DNA of 64,000 nucleotides from Ectopseudomonas composti (GTDB lineage: Bacteria > Pseudomonadota > Gammaproteobacteria > Pseudomonadales > Pseudomonadaceae): the NCBI RefSeq assembly GCF_001567565.1, contig NZ_LSSW01000033.1, positions 1 through 64,000 of the forward strand, in the 5' to 3' direction. Positions within the stretch are counted from its first letter, which is position 1; each line of letters starts with the position of its first letter. This document shows positions 31,225-40,112 of this stretch, piece after piece. Position numbers and translations under genes: made by a program. The notes beneath the pieces are model-generated. The model was not told the origin of the DNA. It saw only the letters and a list, made by a program, of their open reading frames with translations, and ran no database searches.

Positions 31225-31665
31225 ATGCCCTACAAGATGCTATTGTCCGCGCTGTTCCTGTTGCTTTCCGGTTGTGCCGTCTATGGCGATGGCTACGACC
31301 GTAGTTATCACAACGGTCATGGCTATCGTTATTACGACGGTTACCGGCGTGATTACTACTCGCCGCCCGTCTACGTGACGCCGCGCTACTACTATGAGGA
31401 TCGCCGGCACAGCTACTACTCCGCCCCTCCGCGCTACGTGCCGGCGCCGCCGCCGCGTTACCACTACGGACACGAGCAGCGCTATCGCGAAGGCTACAAA
31501 CGTGATGCCCAGCCGCGGCACGACTATCGCCGAGACCAGCGCCGTCAGGAGTATCGCGGCGGGCAGGTTCAGCGCGGCTGGGAAACCGGCCGCAGCACCC
31601 AGCAGCGCTTTTCCAGCGGGCGCAGTCATGACCAGCCGCGGCGCGGCAGCGAGCGCCGCTGGTAA
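31225..31665 (+). CDS. Tyr/Arg-rich small lipoprotein
   Basis: The 146-residue protein has a lipoprotein signal (MPYKMLLSALFLLLSGCAVY, lipobox LSGC with Cys17) and then a low-complexity body rich in Tyr, Arg, His and Pro (YRYYDGYRRDYYSPP, RRDQRRQEYRGGQVQ). The high positive charge suggests binding to an acidic surface such as LPS or nucleic acid. GGAGG lies seven bases before the ATG. Similar short Tyr/Arg-rich lipoproteins are common and uncharacterised in Pseudomonas. Confidence 0.8.
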   Translation: MPYKMLLSALFLLLSGCAVYGDGYDRSYHNGHGYRYYDGYRRDYYSPPVYVTPRYYYEDRRHSYYSAPPRYVPAPPPRYHYGHEQRYREGYKRDAQPRHDYRRDQRRQEYRGGQVQRGWETGRSTQQRFSSGRSHDQPRRGSERRW

Positions 31666-31673
31666 GCCTCGGC

Positions 31674-32594
31674 TCAATCCGCCGCGTGTCCAGCACGCGG
31701 CGTTTGTTCATCTACCCGACGAATCGCCTCGACCATGGCTTGCGCCGCTGGCGACAGGCTGTGGCCGGCGCGGCTGACCAGGCCGTAGGCCGAATGCTGG
31801 TGCAGCCCCTCCGCCTGCATGGGTAGCAGGCACAGCTGGCCGCTGCGAACTTCTTCGGCAATCACATCCCAGGGCGCCATGCTCAGCACGTCGCTGCCCG
31901 CGACCAGGCGCTTGAGCACCAGAAAATTGTCGCACTCCACGCTCAGCGGCTGCAGTCGGCCGCTGGCAGTGCTCAGGCTGCGCTCGACCACGTGCGGCAA
32001 CTGCGTGCCGGCCAGGGGGAAGTCGAGCAGGTCGCCGAGCCTCAGCTCGCGCCGTTGCAGCAGGGGGTGCGCCGGACGGCAGAACAGCACGCCGTGATGC
32101 ACCCGTAGCGGCTCGATGTGCAGTTGCGCATCGCCTTGCAGTTCGCGGATGTCGGCGACGAACAGCTCGATGGTCGACTCCAGCAGCGCGTCGCGCAGCT
32201 CCAGCCAGTTGCCGATGTTCAGTTTCACCTGCACGCGCGGATAGCGCTGCAGCAACTGGCCGAGCGCCTGCGGTACCAGCCTGGCGGCGGGGTAGGGGCC
32301 AGCGCCCAGGCGCAGCTCACCGGCCTGCAGGTTGCCCAGCTGGTTGACCGCATTGCTCAATGCCAGGCTGCCGGCCAGCAGGCGCCGGGCATGCTCCAGC
32401 ACCAGCCGGCCATGGGCGGTGAGGGTGACGCCACGGTTGTGGCGATCCACCAGGGTGCAGCCGAGCTGGCTCTCCAGGGCCTGGATGCTGCGGCTCAGGG
32501 CGGGTTGGCTGAGGTGCACGGCGGCAGCGGCACGGGCGAAGTGCTGGTGCTCGGCGAGCGCGACGAAGTGGCGAAGCTGGCGTAGATCGTTCAT
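31674..32594 (-). CDS. sdsB1: LysR-type regulator, SdsB1-like
   Basis: About 306 residues starting MNDLRQLRHFVALAEHQHFA, with the LysR winged HTH in AAAAVHLSQPALSRSIQALE followed by a periplasmic-binding-type effector domain. An ATG two codons upstream is possible. It is divergent from the alkyl sulfatase gene with a 96-bp shared promoter, the arrangement of sdsB1/sdsA1 in P. aeruginosa, where SdsB1 activates sdsA1 in response to SDS. The name rests on that context and family match. Confidence 0.8.
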   Translation of the reverse strand: MNDLRQLRHFVALAEHQHFARAAAAVHLSQPALSRSIQALESQLGCTLVDRHNRGVTLTAHGRLVLEHARRLLAGSLALSNAVNQLGNLQAGELRLGAGPYPAARLVPQALGQLLQRYPRVQVKLNIGNWLELRDALLESTIELFVADIRELQGDAQLHIEPLRVHHGVLFCRPAHPLLQRRELRLGDLLDFPLAGTQLPHVVERSLSTASGRLQPLSVECDNFLVLKRLVAGSDVLSMAPWDVIAEEVRSGQLCLLPMQAEGLHQHSAYGLVSRAGHSLSPAAQAMVEAIRRVDEQTPRAGHAAD

Positions 32595-32690
32595 GTGCAT
32601 TGTGCATCAACTTGCTTATTCGAATGCATTGGAATTATCGAACAGGCTTTGCCAACCTGCCAGCACTCCAACAACAAGACGTCCATCGCC

Positions 32691-34478
32691 ATGAGCACAT
32701 TCTTTCGCTTGAGCGGCCTGCTGCTGGCCGCCTCCCTGCCCTTGAGCGCCTATGCCGAGCTGCCGGCCGAGCGCATCGAGCCCAGCATCAATGCCGAGCT
32801 GGCGGCCCACACCAAGGTCTTCGCCCAGCAGATCTACCGCGTCGCCGACAACGTCTATTCCGCCGTGGGCTGGCAGCTTGGCAACGTGGTGATGATCGAG
32901 GCGCCGGAGGGGCTGATCATCGTCGACACCGGCGAGTCGGTCAGCGAGTCGCGCAAGATCATGGCCGAGTTTCGCAAGATCACCGACAAGCCGGTGAAGG
33001 CGGTGGTCTACACCCACTTCCATCCGGACCATATCAATGGCGTGCAGGCGTTCGTCACGCGCGAGCAGGTCGAGTCCGGCGACGTGCAGATCTACGCCCA
33101 CGACACCCTGCTGGCCAACGTCGTGGCCCAGGGCGCGCTGGTCGGGCCGATTCTCGGTGTGCGCTCGGCCTACAGTTTCGGCTCCTTCCTCGAGGCGCAG
33201 GACGAGCAGGACATGAACGGCGGTATCGGCCCGCTGGTCACCCCGGAGCCTTCCACCTTCATCGCCCCGACGGTGACCTTCGCGGACAGGCTCGACACCA
33301 CCATCGCCGGGCTCGACGTGCAGTTCCTGCATGTCCCCAGCGAGGCGCCGGACGAGATCGTGCTCTACCTGCCGGCCAATCGCGTGCTGATCAGCGCCGA
33401 GGTCGATCAGGGGCCGACGCTGCCGAACATCCACACCTTGCGTGGCACCAAGTTCCGCGATCCGGTGCAGTGGGTCGAGAGCCTGGACAAGCTGCGCGCC
33501 TACCGGGCCGACTACATGGTGCCGCTGCACGGTCGCCCGGTCAGCGGTCAGGACGCGGTGGAGGAAGTGCTGCGCATGACCCGCGACGGCATCGCCTACA
33601 TCCATGACCAGACCGTGCGCTGGATGAACAAGGGGCTGACGCCGGACGAGCTGGTGGAGAAGGTCAAGCTGCCGCCGCACCTGGCGGGCTACACGCCCTA
33701 CCTGCGCGAGTACTACGGCACGGTGAAGCACAGCGTGCGGCAGATCTACAACGGCTACCTGGGCTGGTTCCAGGGTGACCCGGTGGACCTCGACCCGACG
33801 CCGCCACGGCAGAAGGCCGAGCGCCTGATCGCCATGATGGGCGGGCGCGAGAAGCTGCTGCTGGAGGCCGGCAACGCCTACCTCAAGGGGGATTACCAGT
33901 GGGCCGCCGAGCTGGCCGGCTATGCCATCCGTGTCGATCACGACGACCAGCTGGCGCGCGACATCAAGGCGCGCAGCTTCCGCAAGCTGGGCTACGCCAG
34001 CATGAACATCAACTGGCGCAACTGGTATCTGATGAGCGCCATGGAGCTGGAGGGCAAGCTCGACGGTGACGAGATCAGCCAGCGCTCGATCGAGATGCGC
34101 AAGGTCTTCCTCTCGCCGGACATGGTGCGCAGCTTCACCCCGCAGAGCTTCCTGCAGAACTGGGTGACCCGTATCGATCCAGACAAGGCCGGTGATGTCG
34201 AGCTGACCCTGGGTTTCAACTTCCCCGATGTGGACGAACAGTGGGCGCTGGAGGTCCGGCGCGGTGTCGCGCAACTGCACAAGGGCATTCCCGAGGGTAC
34301 GGGTTTGCGCCTGAGCATGGACAAGCGCTTCATGGAAACCCTGCTGACTGGCGAAGGTGGCCTGGTCAAGGGTGCGCTGCTCGGTGATGTGCAGGTCGAT
34401 GGCAACCTGCTGGAGATTCGTCGCTTCCTCAGCTGCTTCGACTTCAGCGACGAAGCATTTGGCCTGACCTTGCGCTAG
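32691..34478 (+). CDS. sdsA1: Alkyl sulfatase, SdsA1/BDS1 family
   Basis: A 595-residue protein from MSTFFRLSGLLLAASLPLSA, a signal peptide cleaved near AYAELP. The metallo-beta-lactamase domain carries the zinc motif THFHPDHINGVQAF. An alkyl-sulfatase dimerisation domain follows (GNAYLKGDYQWAAELAGYAI) and then a C-terminal SCP2-like domain. The enzyme hydrolyses primary alkyl sulfates such as SDS to alcohol and sulfate. In-frame sequence upstream of the chosen ATG overlaps the regulator and lacks signal features. Confidence 0.88.
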   Translation: MSTFFRLSGLLLAASLPLSAYAELPAERIEPSINAELAAHTKVFAQQIYRVADNVYSAVGWQLGNVVMIEAPEGLIIVDTGESVSESRKIMAEFRKITDKPVKAVVYTHFHPDHINGVQAFVTREQVESGDVQIYAHDTLLANVVAQGALVGPILGVRSAYSFGSFLEAQDEQDMNGGIGPLVTPEPSTFIAPTVTFADRLDTTIAGLDVQFLHVPSEAPDEIVLYLPANRVLISAEVDQGPTLPNIHTLRGTKFRDPVQWVESLDKLRAYRADYMVPLHGRPVSGQDAVEEVLRMTRDGIAYIHDQTVRWMNKGLTPDELVEKVKLPPHLAGYTPYLREYYGTVKHSVRQIYNGYLGWFQGDPVDLDPTPPRQKAERLIAMMGGREKLLLEAGNAYLKGDYQWAAELAGYAIRVDHDDQLARDIKARSFRKLGYASMNINWRNWYLMSAMELEGKLDGDEISQRSIEMRKVFLSPDMVRSFTPQSFLQNWVTRIDPDKAGDVELTLGFNFPDVDEQWALEVRRGVAQLHKGIPEGTGLRLSMDKRFMETLLTGEGGLVKGALLGDVQVDGNLLEIRRFLSCFDFSDEAFGLTLR

Positions 34479-34558
34479 GACTTGCGCCAGTCGAAAGAGG
34501 GGCGGCCTCTTGCGGATCAGCCCGGCACACTTCGGGCTCATCCACTCGGAGGCTCATG

Positions 34559-34804
34559 ATGAACCTGCTGTCTTTCGCCAAGGGCGCCCTGGCCATGTTC
34601 TGGCTGGTGGCGCTGCTCAATCTGTTCTATCCCTTCGCCACGCCGCTTGGCGGCTGGGTCAACTGGGCGGCGCTGCTGGTGCTGCTGGCGCATGTCGGCG
34701 AGCTGTTGCTGTTTCGCACGCGCCTGCAGGGGTTGCCGGGGCAATGGTGGCAGCGCCTGCAGGTGCTGTTGTTCGGCATGTTGCATCTGCAGCACCTGCG
34801 CTGA
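34559..34804 (+). CDS. DUF1145 small membrane protein
   Basis: An 81-residue protein starting MNLLSFAKGALAMFWLVALL. It has two or three hydrophobic helices (to about 22, 32-52 and near the C-terminus) and the DUF1145 features NLFYPFATPLGGWVN and LLAHVGELLLF. Of two consecutive ATGs the second is better spaced from GGAGG. The function is unknown. It follows sdsA1 on the same strand 80 bases on and may be read through from it. Confidence 0.82.
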   Translation: MNLLSFAKGALAMFWLVALLNLFYPFATPLGGWVNWAALLVLLAHVGELLLFRTRLQGLPGQWWQRLQVLLFGMLHLQHLR

Positions 34805-34887
34805 GCGCTGATGCCAAAGGTGACGACCCTGCCGGGGTTGCCGCGCGGCGTAGCCGGCTTGCCGGCACGCAGCGCTGTTGCCCAGCG

Positions 34888-35772
34888 TTATTCCACGAAC
34901 AGCTGCTGCACCACCGAGAAGTCCTGTTTGCCCTTGCCCTGCTTGAGCAGTAGGCGATAGAGCTGCAACGCCAGGGCGCCCATCGGTGCGCTGTTGCCTT
35001 TGTGGCTGGCGGTTTCCTGGGCCAGGCCGAGGTCCTTGGCCATCAGCTCGGCCATGAACCCGCCGCTGTAGCCTTTCGAGGCCGGTGCGCTCTCCATCAC
35101 CCCGGGCCAGGGGTTGTACTTCTCCAGTGTCCAGTTGCCGCCGGAGCTCTGCCGCATGATCTCGGCCAGCACGGCCGGATCCAGGCCATTGGCCACGCCC
35201 ATGGCCATGGCTTCGGCAGTGGCGATCATCTGCACAGCGAGCACCTGGTTGTTGCACACCTTGGCCACCTGACCGGCGCCATCCGGGCCGGCGTGGAAGA
35301 TGTTCTTGCCCATGGCCGCGAGCAGCGGTCGGGCCTGTTCCAGAGTCTGCGCCTCACCGCCGACCATGAAGGTCAGGGTACCGGCCGCTGCGCCGCCAGT
35401 ACCGCCGGATACCGGTGCATCCAGCAGGGCGACGCCGCGCTCGCGAGCGGCGGCGTGCACCGTGCGCGCGGACTCCGGGGCGATGGTCGAACACTCGATC
35501 ACCAGGGTGCCGGCCGCCAGTCGACTGAGCAAACCATCTTCGCCCAGATAAAGGCTCTCCACGTGGCGGCTGGCCGGCAACATGCTGATCACTACCTGCG
35601 CCTGGTCGATGGCGTCGGTGGCACTGCATGCCGCCAGAGCCCCCTCGCTGGCCAGGGTATCGACAGCGCTGCGTACCAGGTCGAACACTTTCAGCGGATA
35701 GCCCGCCTTGAGCAGGTTGCGGGCCATGGGCAGGCCCATGTGGCCAAGGCCAATGAAGGCGATCTGGGTCAT
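34888..35772 (-). CDS. mmsB: 3-hydroxyisobutyrate dehydrogenase
   Basis: A 294-residue protein starting MTQIAFIGLGHMGLPMARNL, the NAD-binding GLGHMG motif of beta-hydroxyacid dehydrogenases. The substrate loop DAPVSGGTGGAAAGTLTFMV and catalytic Lys in GQVAKVCNNQVL match MmsB. It oxidises 3-hydroxyisobutyrate to methylmalonate semialdehyde in valine degradation. It is the distal gene of the minus-strand valine cluster whose mmsA is at 41458. The start used avoids an upstream in-frame stretch made of REP repeat. Confidence 0.92.
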   Translation of the reverse strand: MTQIAFIGLGHMGLPMARNLLKAGYPLKVFDLVRSAVDTLASEGALAACSATDAIDQAQVVISMLPASRHVESLYLGEDGLLSRLAAGTLVIECSTIAPESARTVHAAARERGVALLDAPVSGGTGGAAAGTLTFMVGGEAQTLEQARPLLAAMGKNIFHAGPDGAGQVAKVCNNQVLAVQMIATAEAMAMGVANGLDPAVLAEIMRQSSGGNWTLEKYNPWPGVMESAPASKGYSGGFMAELMAKDLGLAQETASHKGNSAPMGALALQLYRLLLKQGKGKQDFSVVQQLFVE

Positions 35773-35840
35773 GTCGGTTCTCCTTTTCTTGTTTTGGCAG
35801 CGTGGGCCATTGTCCGGTTTTGAATGGTTCCTACAGATCC

Positions 35841-35900
35841 GTAGCCCGGATGAAATCCGGGGGCGTGCAACCCATTTCCCGGATTGCATCCGGGCCACGG
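35841..35900. repeat. REP pair upstream of mmsB
   Basis: GTAGCCCGGATGAAATCCGG and the inverse CCCGGATTGCATCCGGGCCA lie 20 bases apart between mmsB and the next gene. This is the same repeat family as at 27511 and 62441. Confidence 0.85.
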
Positions 35901-35906
35901 CCAGTG

Positions 35907-36743
35907 TTACTGCCCGGTTTTGAACATCTCGTTGAGTTCGGCGAAGGAGGCGGCGTTCCTGGCGAAGCCGGCATCGCCCTGCTGCAGTGCGCGTGCGGCC
36001 TGGAGAAAGCCGCCGAAGGCTGCGCGTGCCAGACTGGAGCCGACGCTGACGCGGCGCACGCCCAGCTCATTGAGATCATCGAATGTCAGTGCGCAGGACG
36101 ACAGCCCCAGCAGCACGTTGACCGGCCTGGGCGCCACGGCGCGCACCACGGCATCGATCTGCGCGCGGGTGCTCAGGCCGGGGGCGTAGAGCACATCGGC
36201 GCCGGCCTCGGCATAGGCTTCCAGGCGGCGCAGGGTGTCGGTCAGGTCTTCGCGCCCATGCAGGAAGTTTTCCGCGCGGGCACAGAGGGTGAAGGGGAAG
36301 GGCAGGCTGCGCGCGGCCGCCACCGAGGCGCGGATGCGTTCTACGGCCAGCTCCAGCGGGTAGATGGGCGCCTGCGGATTACCACTGGCATCTTCGATGG
36401 AGCCGCCGACCAGTCCGCAGGCCGCGGCCTGCAGCAGGGTGTCGGCGCAGCCTTGTGGCTCGTCGGCGAAGCCGTTTTCCAGATCGGCGGCCACGGGCAA
36501 GGATGTGGCTTCGACGATGGTGCGGGCGTTGACCAGAGTCTCCTCACGGCTGATCAGTCCTTCGCCGTCGGCGCGCCCGAGGCTGAAGGCCAGGCCGGCG
36601 CTGGTGCTGGCCAGGGCTTCGAAGCCCAGCGTGGCGAGGATTCTCGCCGAGCCGGCATCCCACGGGTTGGGCAGCACCAGCAGTTGCTCGCGCAGGTGCA
36701 GGGCCTGGAAGGTCAGGGCTTTTTGCAGTTGTGTATCGGCCAT
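35907..36743 (-). CDS. Isocitrate lyase/PEP mutase superfamily protein
   Basis: The 278-residue TIM-barrel protein starts MADTQLQKALTFQALHLREQ. Family marks are LVLPNPWDAGSARILATLGF, ASTSAGLAFSLGRADG, PVAADLENGFADEP and GGSIEDASGNPQAPIYPLEL. It resembles oxaloacetate decarboxylase and 2-methylisocitrate lyase-like members, but the exact reaction cannot be set. It lies inside the valine/isobutyrate cluster on the same strand, so use of a C3-C4 acid intermediate is plausible. A single REP follows upstream at about 36785-36806. Confidence 0.8.
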   Translation of the reverse strand: MADTQLQKALTFQALHLREQLLVLPNPWDAGSARILATLGFEALASTSAGLAFSLGRADGEGLISREETLVNARTIVEATSLPVAADLENGFADEPQGCADTLLQAAACGLVGGSIEDASGNPQAPIYPLELAVERIRASVAAARSLPFPFTLCARAENFLHGREDLTDTLRRLEAYAEAGADVLYAPGLSTRAQIDAVVRAVAPRPVNVLLGLSSCALTFDDLNELGVRRVSVGSSLARAAFGGFLQAARALQQGDAGFARNAASFAELNEMFKTGQ

Positions 36744-36835
36744 GCCAGCTCTCCTTGGTAAGTGTCGTGCCCGTAGCTCCTCGGGTCGCGGCTAAAGCCC
36801 CTCCCACAAAAGCCCTGCTACAGAGCCCGGAAACA

Positions 36836-37939
36836 TCACAAATCCGCCAGCGGATGCTCGCCGTCCCAGGCCGGGGCGAAATGCGCGTCGATCACGGCCT
36901 GTGGAATTGCCGCCACGTCGGGCCAATGCCAATGCGGCGTCTGGTCCTTGTCGATCAGGCGGGCGCGCACGCCTTCGGGAAATTCCGGGTGGCGGCAGCA
37001 GTTCAGGCTCATGGCGTATTCCATGCGGAACACTTCGGCCAGCGACAGATGGCGCGCACGGCGGATCTGTTCCCAGACCAGATGGGTGGTCAGTGGGCAG
37101 CCGTGGGCCAGGGTCTTGGCGGCGCGGGCAAGCAGGGTGTCTTGGTCGTGCTGCAAGGCGCAGAGGTTGGTCACGGCAGCCGGCAGGTCGGCGACGTCGA
37201 GCAGCTCGTCGATGTGTTCGCGGCGTGGCAGCCACTGCGCGCCTGGCAGTTCGGCGCGGGCCTCGCTTTCCAGCGCTCGTAGCAGGCTGTGCAACTGGGC
37301 ATCGGGCTGCTCGCGCCAGTTCAGTTGCACCAGACCGTCGAGCAGCGCGCCTTGCTGGTCATCACGCAGGAAGCGATCGGCCAGATTCAGGTCCAGCGCA
37401 TCACGGGCGTTGATGCTGGCGGCGGTGAGCCCGAGGAACAGGCCCAGGCGACCCGGCAGGCGGGCGAGGAACCAGCTGCCGCCGACATCCGGGTACAGGC
37501 CGATGTTGATCTCCGGCATGCCCAAGCGGCTGCTCGGGGTGACGATGCGAATGCCGGCGCCTTGCATCAGGCCCATGCCGCCGCCCAGCACATGGCCGTG
37601 GGCCCAGCAGATGAAGGGTTTGGGGTAAGTATGGATGCGATGGTCGAGGCGGTATTCGTCGGCGAAGAAGCGGCTAGCCAGGGGCGGCACCTCGCCGGGG
37701 TGTTCGCGACACTGGTGCACCAGCTGGACCACGTCGCCGCCGGCACAGAAGGCCTTGGGGCCGTTACCGCGCAGCATTACGCAGGCGATGGTCGGATCTT
37801 CGGCCCAGGCTTTCAGGCGCTCGTCGAGTGCCTCGATCATCGGCAGCGACAGGGCGTTGAGGCTTTTCTCGGCGTCCAGGCTGGCGATGCCGATGCGGTA
37901 GCCGTGCAGGCTGGGGCGTTCTTCGAATTGCAGGTTCAT
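36836..37939 (-). CDS. 3-hydroxyisobutyryl-CoA hydrolase (HIBCH family)
   Basis: The 367-residue crotonase-fold protein is longer than a simple enoyl-CoA hydratase and has the ECH_2 C-terminal extension of HIBCH. Key parts are FCAGGDVVQLV, HGHVLGGGMGLMQGAGIRIV with the oxyanion glycine, and PEINIGLYPDVGGSWFLARL with Glu and Asp expected for hydrolysis. It releases CoA from 3-hydroxyisobutyryl-CoA, feeding MmsB. Its neighbours supply the preceding and following steps of valine breakdown. Confidence 0.88.
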   Translation of the reverse strand: MNLQFEERPSLHGYRIGIASLDAEKSLNALSLPMIEALDERLKAWAEDPTIACVMLRGNGPKAFCAGGDVVQLVHQCREHPGEVPPLASRFFADEYRLDHRIHTYPKPFICWAHGHVLGGGMGLMQGAGIRIVTPSSRLGMPEINIGLYPDVGGSWFLARLPGRLGLFLGLTAASINARDALDLNLADRFLRDDQQGALLDGLVQLNWREQPDAQLHSLLRALESEARAELPGAQWLPRREHIDELLDVADLPAAVTNLCALQHDQDTLLARAAKTLAHGCPLTTHLVWEQIRRARHLSLAEVFRMEYAMSLNCCRHPEFPEGVRARLIDKDQTPHWHWPDVAAIPQAVIDAHFAPAWDGEHPLADL

Positions 37940-37955
37940 GAGGTTTTCCCGCGTA

Positions 37956-38024
37956 GGGTGGATGGCGCTTTATCCATCCACCGTGTGGGTTGGGGTGGAT
38001 GTAAAAGGCGACATCCACCCTAGG
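37956..38024. repeat. Palindromic repeat pair (GGTGGATG type)
   Basis: Two hairpins in succession: AGGGTGGATGG with CCATCCACC (37957-37985) and GGGTGGATGT with ACATCCACCC (37995-38023). The same motif appears at 22132-22168, so it is a dispersed repeat distinct from the REPs. Confidence 0.75.
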
Positions 38025-38040
38025 TATGCAGACACTGGAC

Positions 38041-38859
38041 TTATTTGTTACGCCACTGCGGATCGCGTTTTTCCAGGAAGGCGTTGACGCCTTCGCGGGT
38101 GTCGTCGGCGTCGAACAGGTCGACGAAGCGCTCGCGCTCCTCCGGCAGCCAGGTGTTCGGGCCGCGCTGGCGCGCGCCCTGGATCAACGGCTTGATGGTG
38201 CGTACCGCCACCGGACTTTGCCGTGCCACCTTGGATGCCAGCAGCAGGGCGGTGCCGCGTGCTTCGCCGGTGTCCACCACCTGTTCGACCAGGCCGATAC
38301 GCAGGGCGGTGTCGGCGTCGATGCGTTCGCCACAGAGGATCATGCGCTTGGCCCAGCCTTCGCCCACCAGCCAGGGCAGCGCCTGGGTGCCGCCCGCGCA
38401 GGGCAACAGGCCCACGGACGCTTCCGGCAAGGCCATCTGCGCCTGGCGCTCGGCGATACGGATATCGCAGGCCAGCGCGCACTCCAGGCCGCCACCCATG
38501 GCGTAACCGTTGATTGCGGCGATGGACACACCACGGAAGTCGCGCAGGCTCTCGAAGGCCTCGCCAAAGCGTCGCGCCATCTCGCGGGCGCGGGCCTTGT
38601 CGCCATCGGCGAACATGTTCAGGTCGGCGCCGGCGCTGAAGAACTTCGGCCCCTGGCCGGTCACCACCAGCGCGTACACCTCGTCGTCACGGTTGAGGTG
38701 CTCGATCACCTGTTTGAGGCCGATCAGCGAGTCGCGATCCCAGGTGTTGGCTGGTGGGTGATTGATGGTGATCAGCGCGGTGTGGCCATGCTTCTCCACG
38801 GTGAGCTTGTGGGTCAGGTCGAAGATGCCGGATTTGTAGGTTTCCAGTGCAGTGCTCAT
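38041..38859 (-). CDS. Enoyl-CoA hydratase
   Basis: The 272-residue crotonase-family protein starts MSTALETYKSGIFDLTHKLT. It has the FFSAGADLNMFADG loop, then AAINGYAMGGGLECALACDI forming the oxyanion hole, and LPEASVGLLPCAGGTQALPW. In this cluster it most likely hydrates methacrylyl-CoA to 3-hydroxyisobutyryl-CoA, between the acyl-CoA dehydrogenase upstream and the hydrolase downstream. General fatty-acid substrates cannot be ruled out. Confidence 0.88.
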   Translation of the reverse strand: MSTALETYKSGIFDLTHKLTVEKHGHTALITINHPPANTWDRDSLIGLKQVIEHLNRDDEVYALVVTGQGPKFFSAGADLNMFADGDKARAREMARRFGEAFESLRDFRGVSIAAINGYAMGGGLECALACDIRIAERQAQMALPEASVGLLPCAGGTQALPWLVGEGWAKRMILCGERIDADTALRIGLVEQVVDTGEARGTALLLASKVARQSPVAVRTIKPLIQGARQRGPNTWLPEERERFVDLFDADDTREGVNAFLEKRDPQWRNK

Positions 38860-38942
38860 AGCGATTCCTCATCGATCATCGCCCCTTTTCCATATACGGG
38901 AGAGGGACGGGGCGGCCCGCGTAGGGAGAGGGCATTAAATGG

Positions 38943-40106
38943 TCAGAGCAGGCGATCGAGCATGCCGCCCTGCAGGAGCAGGCGGCGGGCGACGATCACC
39001 CGCATGATTTCGTTGGTGCCTTCCAGGATCTGGTGCACGCGAGCGTCGCGCACCCAACGCTCCAGTGGATAGTCGTTGAGATAGCCATAGCCACCATGAA
39101 GTTGCAGGGCCTCGTTGCACACCGTGAAGCAGTGGTCGGTGGCGAAGCGCTTGGCCATGGCGCAATACAGGCTGGCTTCAGCGTGATCGTGATCGAGCTT
39201 GTGTGCGGCCAGGCGCACCATCTGCCGGCTGGCGGTGAGGTCGGTGAGCATGTCGGCCAGCTTGAACTGCAGGGCCTGGAACTGGCTGAGCGCTTTGCCG
39301 AACTGCTTGCGCTCCTCGACGTAACGCAGGCTCTGCTCCAGCGCTGCCTGGGCTGCGCCGAGCGAGCAGCTGGCAATATTGAGGCGGCCGCCATCGAGGC
39401 CTTTCATGGCATAGACGAAGCCTTCGCCTTCCGGGCCGATACGATGGCTGGCAGGAATACGCACGCCCTCAAAGGTGATGGTGCGGGTCGGCTGCGCCTT
39501 CCAGCCCATCTTGTCCTCGTTGCGGCCATAGCGCACACCGGGGGCATCGGCTGGCACCAGGAAGCAGGAGATGCCCTTGGCACCATCCTCGCCACTGCGC
39601 GCCATGACGATCAGCACATCGGTACTGCCGGCACCGGAGATGAAGCATTTGCTGCCGTCGATCACGTAGTCGTCGCCATCGCGGCGAGCGCGGGTGCGCA
39701 GGTTAGCCGCATCGGAGCCGGCGTCCGGCTCGGTCAGGCAGTAGGACGCCAGTGACTGGCCGCTGATCAGCCCCGGCAGCCAGGCGTCTTTCAGCGCCTG
39801 GTCAGCGAAGCTGGCGAGCATCCAGGTGGCCATGTTGTGGATGCTCAGGTAGGCGGTGGTGGCCACGCAGCCGGCCGCCAGTTGTTCGAAGATCAGTGCG
39901 CTGGAGAGTCGCGACAGCCCCAGGCCGCCGTCCTCCTCGGCGATGTACAGGGCCAGGTAGCCCTGTTCGGCGGCGCGGCGGATTACCTCGACGGGGAAGT
40001 GGTGGTCGCGATCCCAGTCGGCGGCGTGGGGTGCCAGTTCCCGCGCGGCGAAGGCGCGGGAACTGTCGGTTAGCAGGCGTTGCTCATCACTGAGTTCGAA
40101 GTCCAT
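38943..40106 (-). CDS. Acyl-CoA dehydrogenase, probably isobutyryl-CoA dehydrogenase
   Basis: The 387-residue flavoenzyme starts MDFELSDEQRLLTDSSRAFA. The usual three domains are visible, with YCLTEPDAGSDAANLRTRA (FAD and substrate loop), GRLNIASCSLGAAQAALEQS and the C-terminal YPLERWVRDARVHQILEGTN, whose glutamate is the catalytic base. Gene context (mmsA, mmsB, HIBCH, enoyl-CoA hydratase) points to oxidation of isobutyryl-CoA to methacrylyl-CoA. It lies seven bases after the binding-protein gene. Confidence 0.88.
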   Translation of the reverse strand: MDFELSDEQRLLTDSSRAFAARELAPHAADWDRDHHFPVEVIRRAAEQGYLALYIAEEDGGLGLSRLSSALIFEQLAAGCVATTAYLSIHNMATWMLASFADQALKDAWLPGLISGQSLASYCLTEPDAGSDAANLRTRARRDGDDYVIDGSKCFISGAGSTDVLIVMARSGEDGAKGISCFLVPADAPGVRYGRNEDKMGWKAQPTRTITFEGVRIPASHRIGPEGEGFVYAMKGLDGGRLNIASCSLGAAQAALEQSLRYVEERKQFGKALSQFQALQFKLADMLTDLTASRQMVRLAAHKLDHDHAEASLYCAMAKRFATDHCFTVCNEALQLHGGYGYLNDYPLERWVRDARVHQILEGTNEIMRVIVARRLLLQGGMLDRLL

Positions 40107-40112
40107 GGCATC

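Noticed and set aside
32616..34541. 641-residue minus-strand open frame
   Set aside because: Antisense shadow of the alkyl sulfatase gene, low-complexity sequence.
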